DNA from: Deltaproteobacteria bacterium
GTDB lineage: Bacteria > Myxococcota > Myxococcia > Myxococcales > 40CM-4-68-19
Assembly: GCA_025358085.1 (NCBI GenBank)
Contig: JANYKT010000068.1
Span: 44,136 to 108,135 of the forward strand
Length of the DNA: 64,000 nucleotides
Direction: 5' to 3'
Shown here: in pieces, positions 45,459 through 55,421 of the stretch
How positions within the stretch are numbered: position 1 is the stretch's first letter
Layout of the letters: each line of letters starts with the position of its first letter
Program-made: the position numbers and the translations under genes
The notes under the pieces: generated by a model
What the model was told of the DNA's origin: nothing
The model's database searches: none
The model's input: only the letters and a program-made list of their open reading frames with translations

Positions 45459-46418
45459 GTGCCGATGGAGATCCCCTCTCTGGTCAGGTCCGATCGGAAG
45501 CCCATCCGCTGGGCACTCGGTCGCCTGCGCGCGTACTCGGTCGACTTGCAGCCTCCGCCAGCGGCCCGCAGCAGCCGGCTCGACCGCGCGCTCTATGGCT
45601 TCGCGCAGCCCATGCTCGGCCTCAGAGTCTTGCTCTCCGACAGCGAACTCCTGGGCGAGGCGCTGCTGCCCGCGCTGGTGCTGGCCGCGTTCTGCGCGGT
45701 GGTCGCCTTCATCAAGCCTGGCGAGGGAACCTTCTGGATTGCCCGCCTCAAGACCTTCTATAAAGTCTTCGCGGGGCTCGCGCCGGTCCCGTCCATTCTC
45801 TTCGCCAAGCACTACGCGCGCCTCGCCGCCCTCGCCCGCTGGCGGCTCGGCTTCGGCGTCTGTGGGCCACGCGAGCTGCCCCTCGCCGAATCGCTCAAGC
45901 GCGCTCTGCAGCAGCTGGTGCTGGTCTATGCTGGCGCGTTCCCGTTCTGGCTGGTCATCCGAGCGGTCCCGTTCCTCGGCCGCCGTCTCGAGTTCGTGGT
46001 CCCGGTGCTCTGGGGCCTTCACTGGGTCGTGGTGGACGCCTTCGACGACGCGCGGATCCTGCGTCCGGGCGAGACTCTGCGCGACGCCGAGATGGAGGAC
46101 CAGCGTGCCCAAAGTCCCTGGTTCGTGCGCTTGTTCCGCACGGTAGCCGACCGCATTCCGTTCGCTCCGTTCGCGAACCTGCTGCGCTGGTTCGCCGGCG
46201 TCACCGATCGTCTGGCGCTGGTCTGGCGCGGCGAGATCGCGCTCATGGAGGCGAACGGCGCCGCGGCCATCGGGTTTTCGCTGAGCACCGCGGCCCTCCT
46301 GGCCACGCCGATCTTGAATCTCCTCTTCCGCCCCGTGACCATCGTGGCCGCCTCGCACCTGCTCGGGCACATGGAAAAGGATGGGACCGGTTTCAGTGCA
46401 GCTGAAATTCGCTCTTGA
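45459..46418 (+). CDS. Membrane protein, possibly EI24/CysZ-like
   Basis: 319 residues with several hydrophobic segments (about 70-87, 160-180, 190-205, 265-290). The C-terminal segment F-R-P-V-T-I-V-A-A-S-H-L-L-G-H and the overall helix pattern recall EI24-domain proteins, but the match is loose. GTG start 6 bases after AAGGGAG; an ATG two codons later is possible. Its 3' end overlaps gpsA tail-to-tail by 26 bases. Function unknown. Confidence 0.65.
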   Translation: MPMEIPSLVRSDRKPIRWALGRLRAYSVDLQPPPAARSSRLDRALYGFAQPMLGLRVLLSDSELLGEALLPALVLAAFCAVVAFIKPGEGTFWIARLKTFYKVFAGLAPVPSILFAKHYARLAALARWRLGFGVCGPRELPLAESLKRALQQLVLVYAGAFPFWLVIRAVPFLGRRLEFVVPVLWGLHWVVVDAFDDARILRPGETLRDAEMEDQRAQSPWFVRLFRTVADRIPFAPFANLLRWFAGVTDRLALVWRGEIALMEANGAAAIGFSLSTAALLATPILNLLFRPVTIVAASHLLGHMEKDGTGFSAAEIRS

Positions 46419-47400
46419 GCTCCCTAGACAGGAGCTGACTCATCGCCTGCTTCACCGGAAGGCCCTCATAAAGGATGCGATAGATGGCCTCGTGAATCGG
46501 CATCTCGCAGCCCATCTTGACGGCCAGATCGTGCGCGCTCCTGGCGGTTCGTACGCCTTCCGCGACCTGCGTCATCCCCGCGAGCACCTCCTCGAGCGAT
46601 TGGCCGCGGCCCAGGCCCAGCCCCACCGTGCGATTGCGCGACAGCTCTCCAGTGCACGTCAGGACTAGATCTCCCATGCCCGCGAGCCCCGATAGCGTCA
46701 GCGGATTGGCGCCCTTCTTGATGGCGAGACGCACGAGCTCCGACAGGCCGCGCGTGATCAACGCCGCGCGCGTGTTGTTGCCAAAGCCCATGCCGTCAAC
46801 GATGCCAGCCGCGATGGCGCAGACGTTCTTGAGCGACCCGCCCAGCTCGACGCCCACCACGTCGTTCGAGGTGTAGACGCGGAAGTAATCATTCGAGAAC
46901 GCCCTCTGCACCCGCTGCGCCATCCGCTCCCAGGACGAGGCCACCACCACCGCGGTGGGCATGCGGTTGATGGTCTCCCTGGCGAACGATGGCCCGGAGA
47001 GGAACGTCAGGTACGGATGCAGCTCTGAAGGCAGTACGTCCTCGAGCACTTCGTGCATGGTCAGCAGCGTTCCATTTTCGATTCCCTTGCTCGCACAGAC
47101 GATGGGCGTCGCGCGCGGCAGCGACGGAAGGGCTTGCCGCATGATCTCGCGCGTGACGTGCGAGGGACTGGCGGCAACGATGAGCTCCGCGCCCGCGAGC
47201 GCCTCGTGCAGGTCGTGGGTTCCGCGGAGGTTCGCCGGCAGCTGCAGCCCGGGCAGGTACTTGGAGTTCTCGTGCAGTTCGTTGAGAGACCGCGCGACCG
47301 ACTCGTCGTGCGACCAGATGATGGTGTCGTGCCCGTTGTTGCCCAGCACAGAAGCCAGCGCCGTGCCCCAGCTTCCTCCTCCGATGATCGCCGCGCGCAT
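46393..47400 (-). CDS. gpsA: Glycerol-3-phosphate dehydrogenase [NAD(P)+]
   Basis: Reduces dihydroxyacetone phosphate to sn-glycerol-3-phosphate for phospholipid synthesis; cytoplasmic. 335 residues from the ATG at 47400, which has AAGGAG upstream. Rossmann motif I-I-G-G-G-S-W-G-T-A-L, S-K-G-I-E, and the catalytic-Lys segment G-G-S-L-K-N-V-C-A-I-A-A-G are all present. The frame stays open to 47577 but that extension overlaps the divergent radA region and lacks a good start. Confidence 0.96.
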   Translation of the reverse strand: MRAAIIGGGSWGTALASVLGNNGHDTIIWSHDESVARSLNELHENSKYLPGLQLPANLRGTHDLHEALAGAELIVAASPSHVTREIMRQALPSLPRATPIVCASKGIENGTLLTMHEVLEDVLPSELHPYLTFLSGPSFARETINRMPTAVVVASSWERMAQRVQRAFSNDYFRVYTSNDVVGVELGGSLKNVCAIAAGIVDGMGFGNNTRAALITRGLSELVRLAIKKGANPLTLSGLAGMGDLVLTCTGELSRNRTVGLGLGRGQSLEEVLAGMTQVAEGVRTARSAHDLAVKMGCEMPIHEAIYRILYEGLPVKQAMSQLLSRELKSEFQLH

Positions 47401-47575
47401 GATTGGCTCCTTGATTTCAACATGGTCGCACAGAGCCCTGACATTGCGATGACGGGGACCGAAAACGAGACCCTCTTTGATTGGCGCGAAGGCTGCAACT
47501 CCCCGGTCAAGGGGTCTCGATTTGGACTCGATGTCAGACCCCCCTGCGAGAGTTTTGTTTCGGGAGGCGGTCACC

Positions 47576-48922
47576 ATGGGCGCGAAAGCAGAGCGACTGG
47601 TTTACGAATGCGATGGGTGCGGCTATCGCGCGCCCAAGGCCATCGGGAAGTGTCCCATGTGCAATGTGTTCGGGGCGGTTCGCGCGCGCTCGCCTGCCGT
47701 GGTGGAAGGCCTGGGGCCCGTTCCCATTTCGGAGGTGCCGCTCGGGGCCGGGCAGCGCGACCGGACGGGCATCGGCGAATTGGACCGTGCGCTCGGCGGA
47801 GGCCTGGTGCCAGGCGGGGTCATCCTGCTCGCAGGAGATCCGGGCATCGGGAAAAGCACGCTCCTGCTTTCGGCGCTCGACCGGCTCGCGCAGTTACCGG
47901 GGCAGCGGCCCGTGCTCTACGTGAGCGGCGAGGAGTCGCTGCAGCAGATCCGCCTGCGCGGAGAGCGGCTGCAGACTCTTTCGCCCGAGCTGCACCTGCT
48001 CGCGGACACGGACGTTGATTCGGCGCTGCGGCACGCGAACCGGCTCGAGCCGCGGGTGCTGGCCATCGACTCCATCCAGACCATGCACCTCAAGTCGGTC
48101 GACAGCGCGTGCGGCTCGGTCGCGCAGGTCCGCGAGGTCGGGCAGAAGCTGACCAGCTGGGCAAAAGCGACCGGCACGCCGCTCATCCTGGTTGGCCACG
48201 TCACCAAGGACGGGTCGATCGCGGGGCCGCGCGTGCTCGAGCACCTGGTCGATACCGTGCTCTATTTCGAAGGAGACCGCAGCCACGCCTATCGCGTGCT
48301 GCGCGCACACAAAAACCGCTTCGGCTCGACCAACGAGATCGGGGTTTTTGAGATGAAGTCCGAGGGTCTCGTCGAGGTGCCGAACCCAAGCGCACTCTTC
48401 CTCGCCGAGCGCCCGCGGGAGTCTTCGGGAAGCGCAGTCGTTGCCACCATGAACGGATCGCGCCCGCTCCTGGTGGAGGTGCAAGCGCTGGTCGCGGGCG
48501 GCTCTTGCGGCGGGTCGCCAAGGCGTGCGGCCATCGGCGTCGATGCCTCGCGGGTGGCGCTGCTCACCGCCGTGCTGGAGAAGAAGCAGGGCATCGTGCT
48601 GAGCGATCAGGACATCTACGTAAGCGTCGCGGGCGGCGCGGTCCTGCAGGAGCCAGCCGGAGATCTCTCCATCGCCGCGGCGCTGCTCTCCAGCTTTCGC
48701 GACCAGCGCATCGAGCCTGGGACGCTGATTCTCGGAGAAATCGGGCTTGCGGGCGAAGTGCGAGCCGTCGGGCAGATCGACCAGCGGCTGGCCGAGGCAG
48801 CGCAGCTTGGGTTCACCCGGTGCGTGCTGCCAGCGGGCAACCAGAGGCGGCTGCGATCGCCGCCGCTGGCAGTGCACGGCGTCTCGACGTTGGGTGAAGC
48901 CATGGAGGTGCTTTTCGCCTAG
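47576..48922 (+). CDS. radA: DNA repair protein RadA
   Basis: RecA-related branch-migration ATPase of homologous recombination, 448 residues from the ATG at 47576 (GGGAGG upstream). N-terminal zinc finger C-D-G-C-G ... C-P-M-C, Walker A G-D-P-G-I-G-K-S-T, the RadA-specific K-N-R-F-G motif, and a Lon-protease-like C-terminal domain without the protease dyad expected of Lon. A frame open from 47477 is longer but poorly supported. Confidence 0.96.
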   Translation: MGAKAERLVYECDGCGYRAPKAIGKCPMCNVFGAVRARSPAVVEGLGPVPISEVPLGAGQRDRTGIGELDRALGGGLVPGGVILLAGDPGIGKSTLLLSALDRLAQLPGQRPVLYVSGEESLQQIRLRGERLQTLSPELHLLADTDVDSALRHANRLEPRVLAIDSIQTMHLKSVDSACGSVAQVREVGQKLTSWAKATGTPLILVGHVTKDGSIAGPRVLEHLVDTVLYFEGDRSHAYRVLRAHKNRFGSTNEIGVFEMKSEGLVEVPNPSALFLAERPRESSGSAVVATMNGSRPLLVEVQALVAGGSCGGSPRRAAIGVDASRVALLTAVLEKKQGIVLSDQDIYVSVAGGAVLQEPAGDLSIAAALLSSFRDQRIEPGTLILGEIGLAGEVRAVGQIDQRLAEAAQLGFTRCVLPAGNQRRLRSPPLAVHGVSTLGEAMEVLFA

Positions 48923-48956
48923 AGCCAACGTAAACCATGGGGCACAATGGCAGCCG

Positions 48957-49346
48957 ATGGCTGACTTTCCCGACGCGCCCGACGCGCCGCAGCTGAACGG
49001 CGAAGACCGACGCAGACATCCGCGCGTGCCTGTCGGGCTACAGGTCGACCTGCGGTTCGATTCGGTGCAGCACTTCCTCTCCGCGTATGCCGAGGATATC
49101 TCGGAAAGCGGCATGTTCATCCGCGGCTGGGAAACCAAGGACGACGGGACGCCGCACGAGGTGGGGCAGACGCTCGCGCTGCGGTTCGAGGCCGGTGCCG
49201 AGCGCATTGTCGAAGGGACGGCTCGAGTCGTGCGGGTCGTTCGCAAGGCCGATGGCGGCGAGGCGGGCCTTGGCGTCCAGTTCATCGAGTTGGACGCGCA
49301 GAGCCGGCGGCTCATTGAAGCCATCGTGCGCATCAAGCTCGCCTGA
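48957..49346 (+). CDS. PilZ-domain protein
   Basis: 129-residue protein that is essentially one PilZ domain, the receptor fold for cyclic di-GMP. The two binding motifs are visible: R-R-R-H-P-R in the N-terminal loop (R-x-x-x-R) and D-I-S-E-S-G (D-x-S-x-x-G). It starts 34 bases after radA on the same strand and may be co-transcribed. Short PilZ proteins of this kind are common in Myxococcota, where they influence motility and development. Confidence 0.9.
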   Translation: MADFPDAPDAPQLNGEDRRRHPRVPVGLQVDLRFDSVQHFLSAYAEDISESGMFIRGWETKDDGTPHEVGQTLALRFEAGAERIVEGTARVVRVVRKADGGEAGLGVQFIELDAQSRRLIEAIVRIKLA

Positions 49347-49485
49347 AGCGCGCACACGATTGCTCCAAGGTGGCCGAAGATGCGCAGGGCGCCATCTGTC
49401 GTCGCTATCGACGGATTCAATTCAAGTTGGTCAATCGTCATTTCAAGTCACCGCGGAAGGGGGGAGGAAGGCCCTCGCGGACGAC

Positions 49486-49562
49486 CGTACGAATCGTACG
49501 AAACGAGCGATTTGAGCGCCCCATTTCTGCCGCCGGATGGCTCCATTCGTACGAACCGTACG
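49486..49562. repeat. Two paired CGTACG boxes in a convergent intergenic region
   Basis: The palindrome CGTACG occurs four times: 49486, 49495, 49548 and 49557. Each pair has the same 3-base gap (CGTACG-AAT-CGTACG and CGTACG-AAC-CGTACG) and is followed by A. The pairs are 62 bases apart. They lie in the 279-base gap between the 3' ends of the PilZ gene and glpK, where I see no gene. Confidence 0.65.
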
Positions 49563-49625
49563 ACGCCACCGGGACAAGCCTCTCCCCCGCCGTCGCCCAA
49601 GGAACAGTGGCCCGCGCGCGGAGCC

Positions 49626-51107
<1,482 letters not shown>

Positions 51108-51108
51108 T

Positions 51109-51855
51109 TCAACTCTCCTGGAAAAACGAGACCACGGCGCTGCACACTTCAAAGGATTCGACGTCGAGCGGCATCAGGTGGCCGGTGCGCGGGAAAACGC
51201 GCAGCTCAACCCGCTTGCTGCCGAGCGCGCGCGCAAGCCTTTGCGACCCTGAGACCGCGACGGTTTTGTCGAGCGCGCCGTTCAGAATCAGCGTCGGCGC
51301 ATGCACGCGGCGGGCAACCTGCAGCGCCTCGCGCGTGAGCAGTCGCAGCTCACGGCCCCAGAGGAGCGGAACCCGCGAATAGCCGTCGTCCAATGATGTG
51401 TTGCCCGGTGACGGCAAATCGCGCCGCTTTCCCGCGAGCAGAGGCAGCGCCGGGAGCCGGCCGACCAGATTGGTGAACACCCAGGACAGCCCCCTCAGCT
51501 CGACGGCGGGCGCCAGCAGCGCGAGCCGGGACACCTCGGGCACGCCCTCATGCAGCCGGCTGTGCGCCGCGAGCTCCAGCGCCAGCAGGCCGCCCGCGGA
51601 GAGGCCGCAAACGAAGATTTGTCTCGCGCCCCGCAGGGCCGCGAGCGCCCGCAGCGCCGCCTCGCGCAGATCAGAACGCGTCACGGTGATCAGATCCTCG
51701 GGGCTTGTTCCATGTCCGGGAAGCAGCGGTCCCACGGCGCGAATGCCAGCTTTTGCCAGCGCCTCGCCGACTGGCCTTACCTCTGACGGGCCGCCCGTCA
51801 AGCCGTGCAGGAGGAGACAGACATCGGGGCCTGCGCCGAGCGAAAACGCGGACAT
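51109..51855 (-). CDS. Alpha/beta hydrolase, monoacylglycerol-lipase/carboxylesterase type
   Basis: 248 residues, no signal peptide. Oxyanion motif L-L-L-H-G-L-T-G-G-P, nucleophile elbow C-G-L-S-A-G-G, acid in N-G-A-L-D-K-T-V, and the catalytic His in R-T-G-H-L-M. This fits the Est30/monoglyceride-lipase family that cleaves short-chain esters and monoacylglycerols. The frame open upstream to 52770 is a shadow. Placement directly before glpK supports an acylglycerol substrate, which is inference. Confidence 0.87.
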   Translation of the reverse strand: MSAFSLGAGPDVCLLLHGLTGGPSEVRPVGEALAKAGIRAVGPLLPGHGTSPEDLITVTRSDLREAALRALAALRGARQIFVCGLSAGGLLALELAAHSRLHEGVPEVSRLALLAPAVELRGLSWVFTNLVGRLPALPLLAGKRRDLPSPGNTSLDDGYSRVPLLWGRELRLLTREALQVARRVHAPTLILNGALDKTVAVSGSQRLARALGSKRVELRVFPRTGHLMPLDVESFEVCSAVVSFFQES

Positions 51856-51936
51856 GGGGCAGGTCGCGCTAGCACGTCCGCAGACGCCCGGCAAACCACA
51901 GCGTGATAGAAGCGCGGCCCTTCCGAGGAGCAAACG

Positions 51937-52239
51937 ATGCCCGCAGAGATTCCGCCGACCCAGCAGCTGCAAATCCAGCTCAACATCGACGACGCCATGG
52001 CCCAGGGCCTCTACGTGAACATGGCGATGCTCAACCACAACGAAACCGAGTTCGTCATCGACTTCATCTATGTGCAACCGCAGGTGCCGAAGGCCACCGT
52101 GCGGGCGCGGGTGATCAACAGCCCCAAGCACATGAAGCGGCTGCTCGCGGCGCTGCAGGAGAACGTCGCCAAATACGAAGCGCAGTTTGGGAAGATCGAC
52201 GTGACGGGCCCGTCTCCGGTGGGCCTCGGAATTCATTAG
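51937..52239 (+). CDS. DUF3467-family protein
   Basis: 100 residues matching the small DUF3467 family by pattern: an alternating beta segment Y-V-N-M-A-M-L-N-H-N-E-T-E-F-V-I-D-F, then A-R-V-I-N-S-P-K-H-M-K-R-L-L-A-A-L-Q-E-N. These cytoplasmic proteins have no established function. Preceded by a GAGGAGC site. Probably read with the next small gene. Confidence 0.8.
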   Translation: MPAEIPPTQQLQIQLNIDDAMAQGLYVNMAMLNHNETEFVIDFIYVQPQVPKATVRARVINSPKHMKRLLAALQENVAKYEAQFGKIDVTGPSPVGLGIH

Positions 52240-52380
52240 CGGGCCCCGATTTTCGGACCTTGGCGCCTCGTTCCGGGCGCTTTTGCGGCGCGCGCCAGAG
52301 TGACAGGGCCGCTGGCACGCCCGATGCTTTTCCAAAGCTTCGGAACGCGTCGCATCTCGCGGCGCCGTGGGGAGGGGCAT

Positions 52381-52632
52381 ATGGAAACCGAGCAGCAGCA
52401 GCCGTCGAACGGCAAGCGGAAGCCGTGGGCGGCGTACAACATCATCGAGCGCAAGGACACGGGCAAGCGCATCTGGAGCCGGGTCGGCAGCGCGTTTTTC
52501 AACCAGGACGGCAGCATCAACATTCATCTCGATTCTTTCCCGCTGCAGGGGAAGATCCAGATTCGCGAGGACGACCGCGAGCGCCGGCCTGACGCGGCCA
52601 AGGGCGCCCTCGCTCGCGAAGCCGAAGCCTAG
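52381..52632 (+). CDS. Small conserved protein of unknown function
   Basis: 83 residues starting at an ATG with a strong GGGGAGGGG site; a frame open from 52300 has no such site. The middle follows a recurrent pattern of small bacterial proteins: W-S-R-V-G-S-A-F-F-N-Q-D-G-S-I-N, then L-P/L-Q-G-K-I-Q-I-R. That pattern also recurs as G-V-A-F-P-H-x-D-G-K-G-F in relatives I recall. Probably cytoplasmic. No function is known. Confidence 0.7.
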   Translation: METEQQQPSNGKRKPWAAYNIIERKDTGKRIWSRVGSAFFNQDGSINIHLDSFPLQGKIQIREDDRERRPDAAKGALAREAEA

Positions 52633-52706
52633 CTGTTCTTCACGACCGGCTGCGCGACCCGCGCGGCCGGTCACTTCCATTTTTGAAATCTTCAAAAGGA
52701 GGAGCA

Positions 52707-53027
52707 ATGCACCGAGCGATCTTCGCGCTTGCGCTGTCGCTGCTTGCGGCGCCTGCGTTTGCGCAAACACCTGCCGCGCACAAGCGGCACGGCAAGCCGC
52801 CCGTCCAGGGCGTACTCAACCTCAACCGCGCCAGCACGGCCGAGCTGCAGCTCTTGCCCGGCATCGGGAAGGGAAGAGCCGAGGCCATTGTCGAGCAGCG
52901 CAACAAACATCCTTTCACCAGCGTCGACGAGGTGGCGCATATCCGTGGACTGAAGGGGATCGTCCGAAGGCAGCACGCCCATCTTGTGGTGCAGGGAGAC
53001 ACGACTCTCAAGCCCACCAGTCCTTGA
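52707..53027 (+). CDS. Exported ComEA-like helix-hairpin-helix protein
   Basis: 106 residues: signal peptide ending A-F-A-Q, a basic linker, and a helix-hairpin-helix DNA-binding domain (N-L-N-R-A-S-T-A-E-L-Q-L-L-P-G-I-G and later I-R-G-L-K-G-I). AGGAGG precedes the ATG at 52707. ComEA proteins bind incoming DNA in the periplasm during natural transformation. No other competence gene is in the window, so uptake competence is not implied strongly. Confidence 0.88.
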   Translation: MHRAIFALALSLLAAPAFAQTPAAHKRHGKPPVQGVLNLNRASTAELQLLPGIGKGRAEAIVEQRNKHPFTSVDEVAHIRGLKGIVRRQHAHLVVQGDTTLKPTSP

Positions 53028-53059
53028 CCTCGACGGACTCGGGAGGGTACTGAGCACCC

Positions 53060-53290
53060 ACAATCGTAGTCCGCCGCCGTGGCGCCCCGACGAGGGGCCT
53101 CGAGGGAAGCCGGTCAAATACCGGCGCGGTCCCGCCACTGTAGCCGGGGTAGTCGGTCCAGGAAGCCACTCGCGACAGAAATCGCGGGGAAGGCGGGACG
53201 ACGCGCAGCGAAATTCGCTGCAGACCCGGGAGCCAGGAAACCTGCCTGGCGGCGACATCAGCTTTCACCTCTTCGAGCGAAAGAGGGGAG
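53060..53290 (+). promoter_or_regulatory. Cobalamin riboswitch with RBS-sequestering hairpin
   Basis: The conserved blocks of the cobalamin riboswitch occur in order: GGGAAGCCGGT at 53104, GCGCGGTCCCGCCACTGTAG near 53124, GGAAGCCACTCGCGAC near 53161, GGGGAAGGCGGGACG near 53186, and AGCCAGGAAACCTGCC near 53231 (the B12 box). After it, CCTCTT (53268-53273) can pair with AAGAGG (53281-53286), which overlaps the Shine-Dalgarno GAGGGGAG of btuB. B12 binding would therefore be expected to block translation of btuB and the operon. Confidence 0.9.
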
Positions 53291-53294
53291 CCGC

Positions 53295-55394
53295 GTGCCG
53301 CCGTCTTGCTGCGCCTTCGGGCGCATCCATGCGTTCGTTGTTCCTGCCGTCGCGGCGCTGCTCGCGATCAGTGCTGGCGCGCGCGCGGGCTCCGCGGAAG
53401 CCCGCGATCACGGCACGATCGACGACGGCAACGCCCGGGATTTCAGGTTCGATGGCGGCTCTGGCATCGGCAGCAATGGCGGCCTGGGCAGCGGCAGCGA
53501 TGGCCGCCTGGGCAGCGGCAGCGATGGCGGCCTCGGCAGCGTCAGCGATGGCGGCAGCTCACACCAGGAGGGCGAGACGATCGAAGTCGCTGGCGAGCGC
53601 CTCGCGGGCTCGGCGCGCGCACCGGGGGCGGCGAGCTCCGTGGTGGACGTCGCAAAATTCGGCGGCGAAGTCCGGTCGGTCGCGGAGATGCTGGCATCGG
53701 CGCCGGGCGTGACCATCCACGCGGCTGGTGGGCCAGGGCAAGCGGCAAGTCTCTCCCTGCGCGGAGCGAGCGCCGACGAGTCGCTCATCCTCCTCGACGG
53801 CATCCCGCTGCAGGGGCCGGGTGGCGGCTCCATCGACCTCGCGACATTGCCGGCTGCGCTCCTGGATCGAATGGTCGTCAGCCGCGGAGTGCTCGGCGCG
53901 CAGCTCGGCGCGGGTGCAATGGGTGGTGCGGTCGAGCTGAAGCCGCGTGCCGTCACCGGGCGGCCGGGAGGCGGGCTTACAGCCTCATTCGGCTCGTTCG
54001 GGACCGCGCAGCTGGCGGCCGACGGGAGCGCGCCGTTCAGCAGCAGTGGCAGCGCGCTCTTTGGCATCCAGCTCGATCGCACGAGCGGCGACTTTGATTT
54101 TGCCGCGCGCGTGCCGCCCGAAGCGCCGACGTACTACGGCTTTACGCGACAGAACGCCGACGCCCGGCGTGCCTCGGCGCTGCTGCGGGTAGAGGAGCGC
54201 CTGTCGACCTCCGCCGAAGTCGACGTGTTGCTGCAGGGAACGGCCGGTGATCGTGGACTCCCCGGTCCATCGACCTCGATCACCCTGCGGTCGCGCGCAC
54301 TCGACCAGGGCGGGCTCGCCGGCGCGCGCGTGAGCGGCGAGAGCGGGGACGTAGCCTGGGGACTGCGCACCTGGGCGCGCGTGGACCGCGTGGAACTGCG
54401 CGGGGTGCGATTCTTTTCGGATTGCCAGGACGGCGCTGCCGACTGTCCGCGCACGGATGAGCGCTCCTCAAGCGCGCGCGCGGAAGGCGAGCTGACTTTC
54501 CGGGTCGGCGATGGACAGCGGCTTCACGCGACTCTCTCGGGCGGCGGGGAATGGATCGCTGGAGCGCCGACCGGCTCGCATCGGCGATCTGTCGCCTCGT
54601 TGGCGCTGAGCGATGACTTGCCGCTGCCGGGCGCACTCGCCCTCCACCCCGCGCTGCGACTCGACCAAACCGGAGGCGACACCGCGCTGAGCCCGGGACT
54701 CGAGGCCACCTTTCGCCCATCCGCGACGGCGCCGCTCGAGTTGCGCGCAGGTTTCGGCCTCTCCTTCCGTCCCGCCTCTTTCTCCGAGCTTTACCTCGAC
54801 CAGGGCGGCGTCCTCCCCAACGAGACCCTCCTTCCCGAACGGGCCTGGTCGGCAGACGCCGGCGTCGCGTGGCGCTCGTCGTGGCTCACGGTCGCCGCGA
54901 ACGCCTTCTGGTCTCACTATTCGAACCTGATTGTTTACGAACTCTACCCGCCCGCGCGCGCGAAGCCGTTCAACGGAGGCGGCGCCCGCATCGCAGGGCT
55001 CGAGTTGCAAGCCGTCGTAAAGCTCCCGCACGGCTTGATCGCCGAGGCAGCCTACAGCTTCCTCGACGCCATCAATGGCCGCGAAGGCCTCGAAGGCCAC
55101 CACCTGTCCTATCGCCCGCCGCACCGGCTCCTCGCGCGGCTTGCCCGCCGCGGCGACCGCCTCGAGGGCTACGCCGAGTTCAGCTACCAGAGCCGTATGC
55201 CGCGCAACCAGTTCGACAGCGCGTATCTGCCAATGCAGACGCTGGTCAACGCGGGCGCGGGCGTCCGCGCGATCGGCCCCCTCTGGCTCGACGTCGAATT
55301 GAAAAACCTGCTCGACGACCAGACCTTTGAAGACCTCTTTCAATACCCCCTGCCTGGGTTCTCGCTCGCCTTCATCGCGCGCGCCCGGCTCTAA
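53295..55394 (+). CDS. btuB: TonB-dependent cobalamin receptor BtuB-like
   Basis: Outer-membrane receptor of 699 residues from a GTG at 53295 placed 4 bases after GAGGGGAG. A signal peptide and a Gly/Ser/Asp repeat precede the TonB-box-like E-T-I-E-V-A. The plug domain follows (L-S-L-R-G-A-S-A-D-E-S-L-I-L-L-D-G-I-P), then a 22-strand-type barrel ending with an aromatic-rich final strand (F-S-L-A-F-I-A-R-A-R-L). A frame open further upstream covers the riboswitch and is not coding. Substrate inferred from the riboswitch and the btuF/C/D genes behind it. Confidence 0.9.
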   Translation: MPPSCCAFGRIHAFVVPAVAALLAISAGARAGSAEARDHGTIDDGNARDFRFDGGSGIGSNGGLGSGSDGRLGSGSDGGLGSVSDGGSSHQEGETIEVAGERLAGSARAPGAASSVVDVAKFGGEVRSVAEMLASAPGVTIHAAGGPGQAASLSLRGASADESLILLDGIPLQGPGGGSIDLATLPAALLDRMVVSRGVLGAQLGAGAMGGAVELKPRAVTGRPGGGLTASFGSFGTAQLAADGSAPFSSSGSALFGIQLDRTSGDFDFAARVPPEAPTYYGFTRQNADARRASALLRVEERLSTSAEVDVLLQGTAGDRGLPGPSTSITLRSRALDQGGLAGARVSGESGDVAWGLRTWARVDRVELRGVRFFSDCQDGAADCPRTDERSSSARAEGELTFRVGDGQRLHATLSGGGEWIAGAPTGSHRRSVASLALSDDLPLPGALALHPALRLDQTGGDTALSPGLEATFRPSATAPLELRAGFGLSFRPASFSELYLDQGGVLPNETLLPERAWSADAGVAWRSSWLTVAANAFWSHYSNLIVYELYPPARAKPFNGGGARIAGLELQAVVKLPHGLIAEAAYSFLDAINGREGLEGHHLSYRPPHRLLARLARRGDRLEGYAEFSYQSRMPRNQFDSAYLPMQTLVNAGAGVRAIGPLWLDVELKNLLDDQTFEDLFQYPLPGFSLAFIARARL
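53463..53558. repeat. Four tandem 24-base units inside btuB
   Basis: Units start at 53463, 53487, 53511 and 53535 and encode variants of G-S-G-S-D-G-G-L. Units 2 and 3 differ at two bases; the outer ones have diverged more. Located between the signal peptide and the TonB box, where length change would alter only the flexible periplasmic leader. Confidence 0.8.
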
Positions 55395-55421
55395 CGAATC
55401 AAACCCGAAGGAGCACACCAC

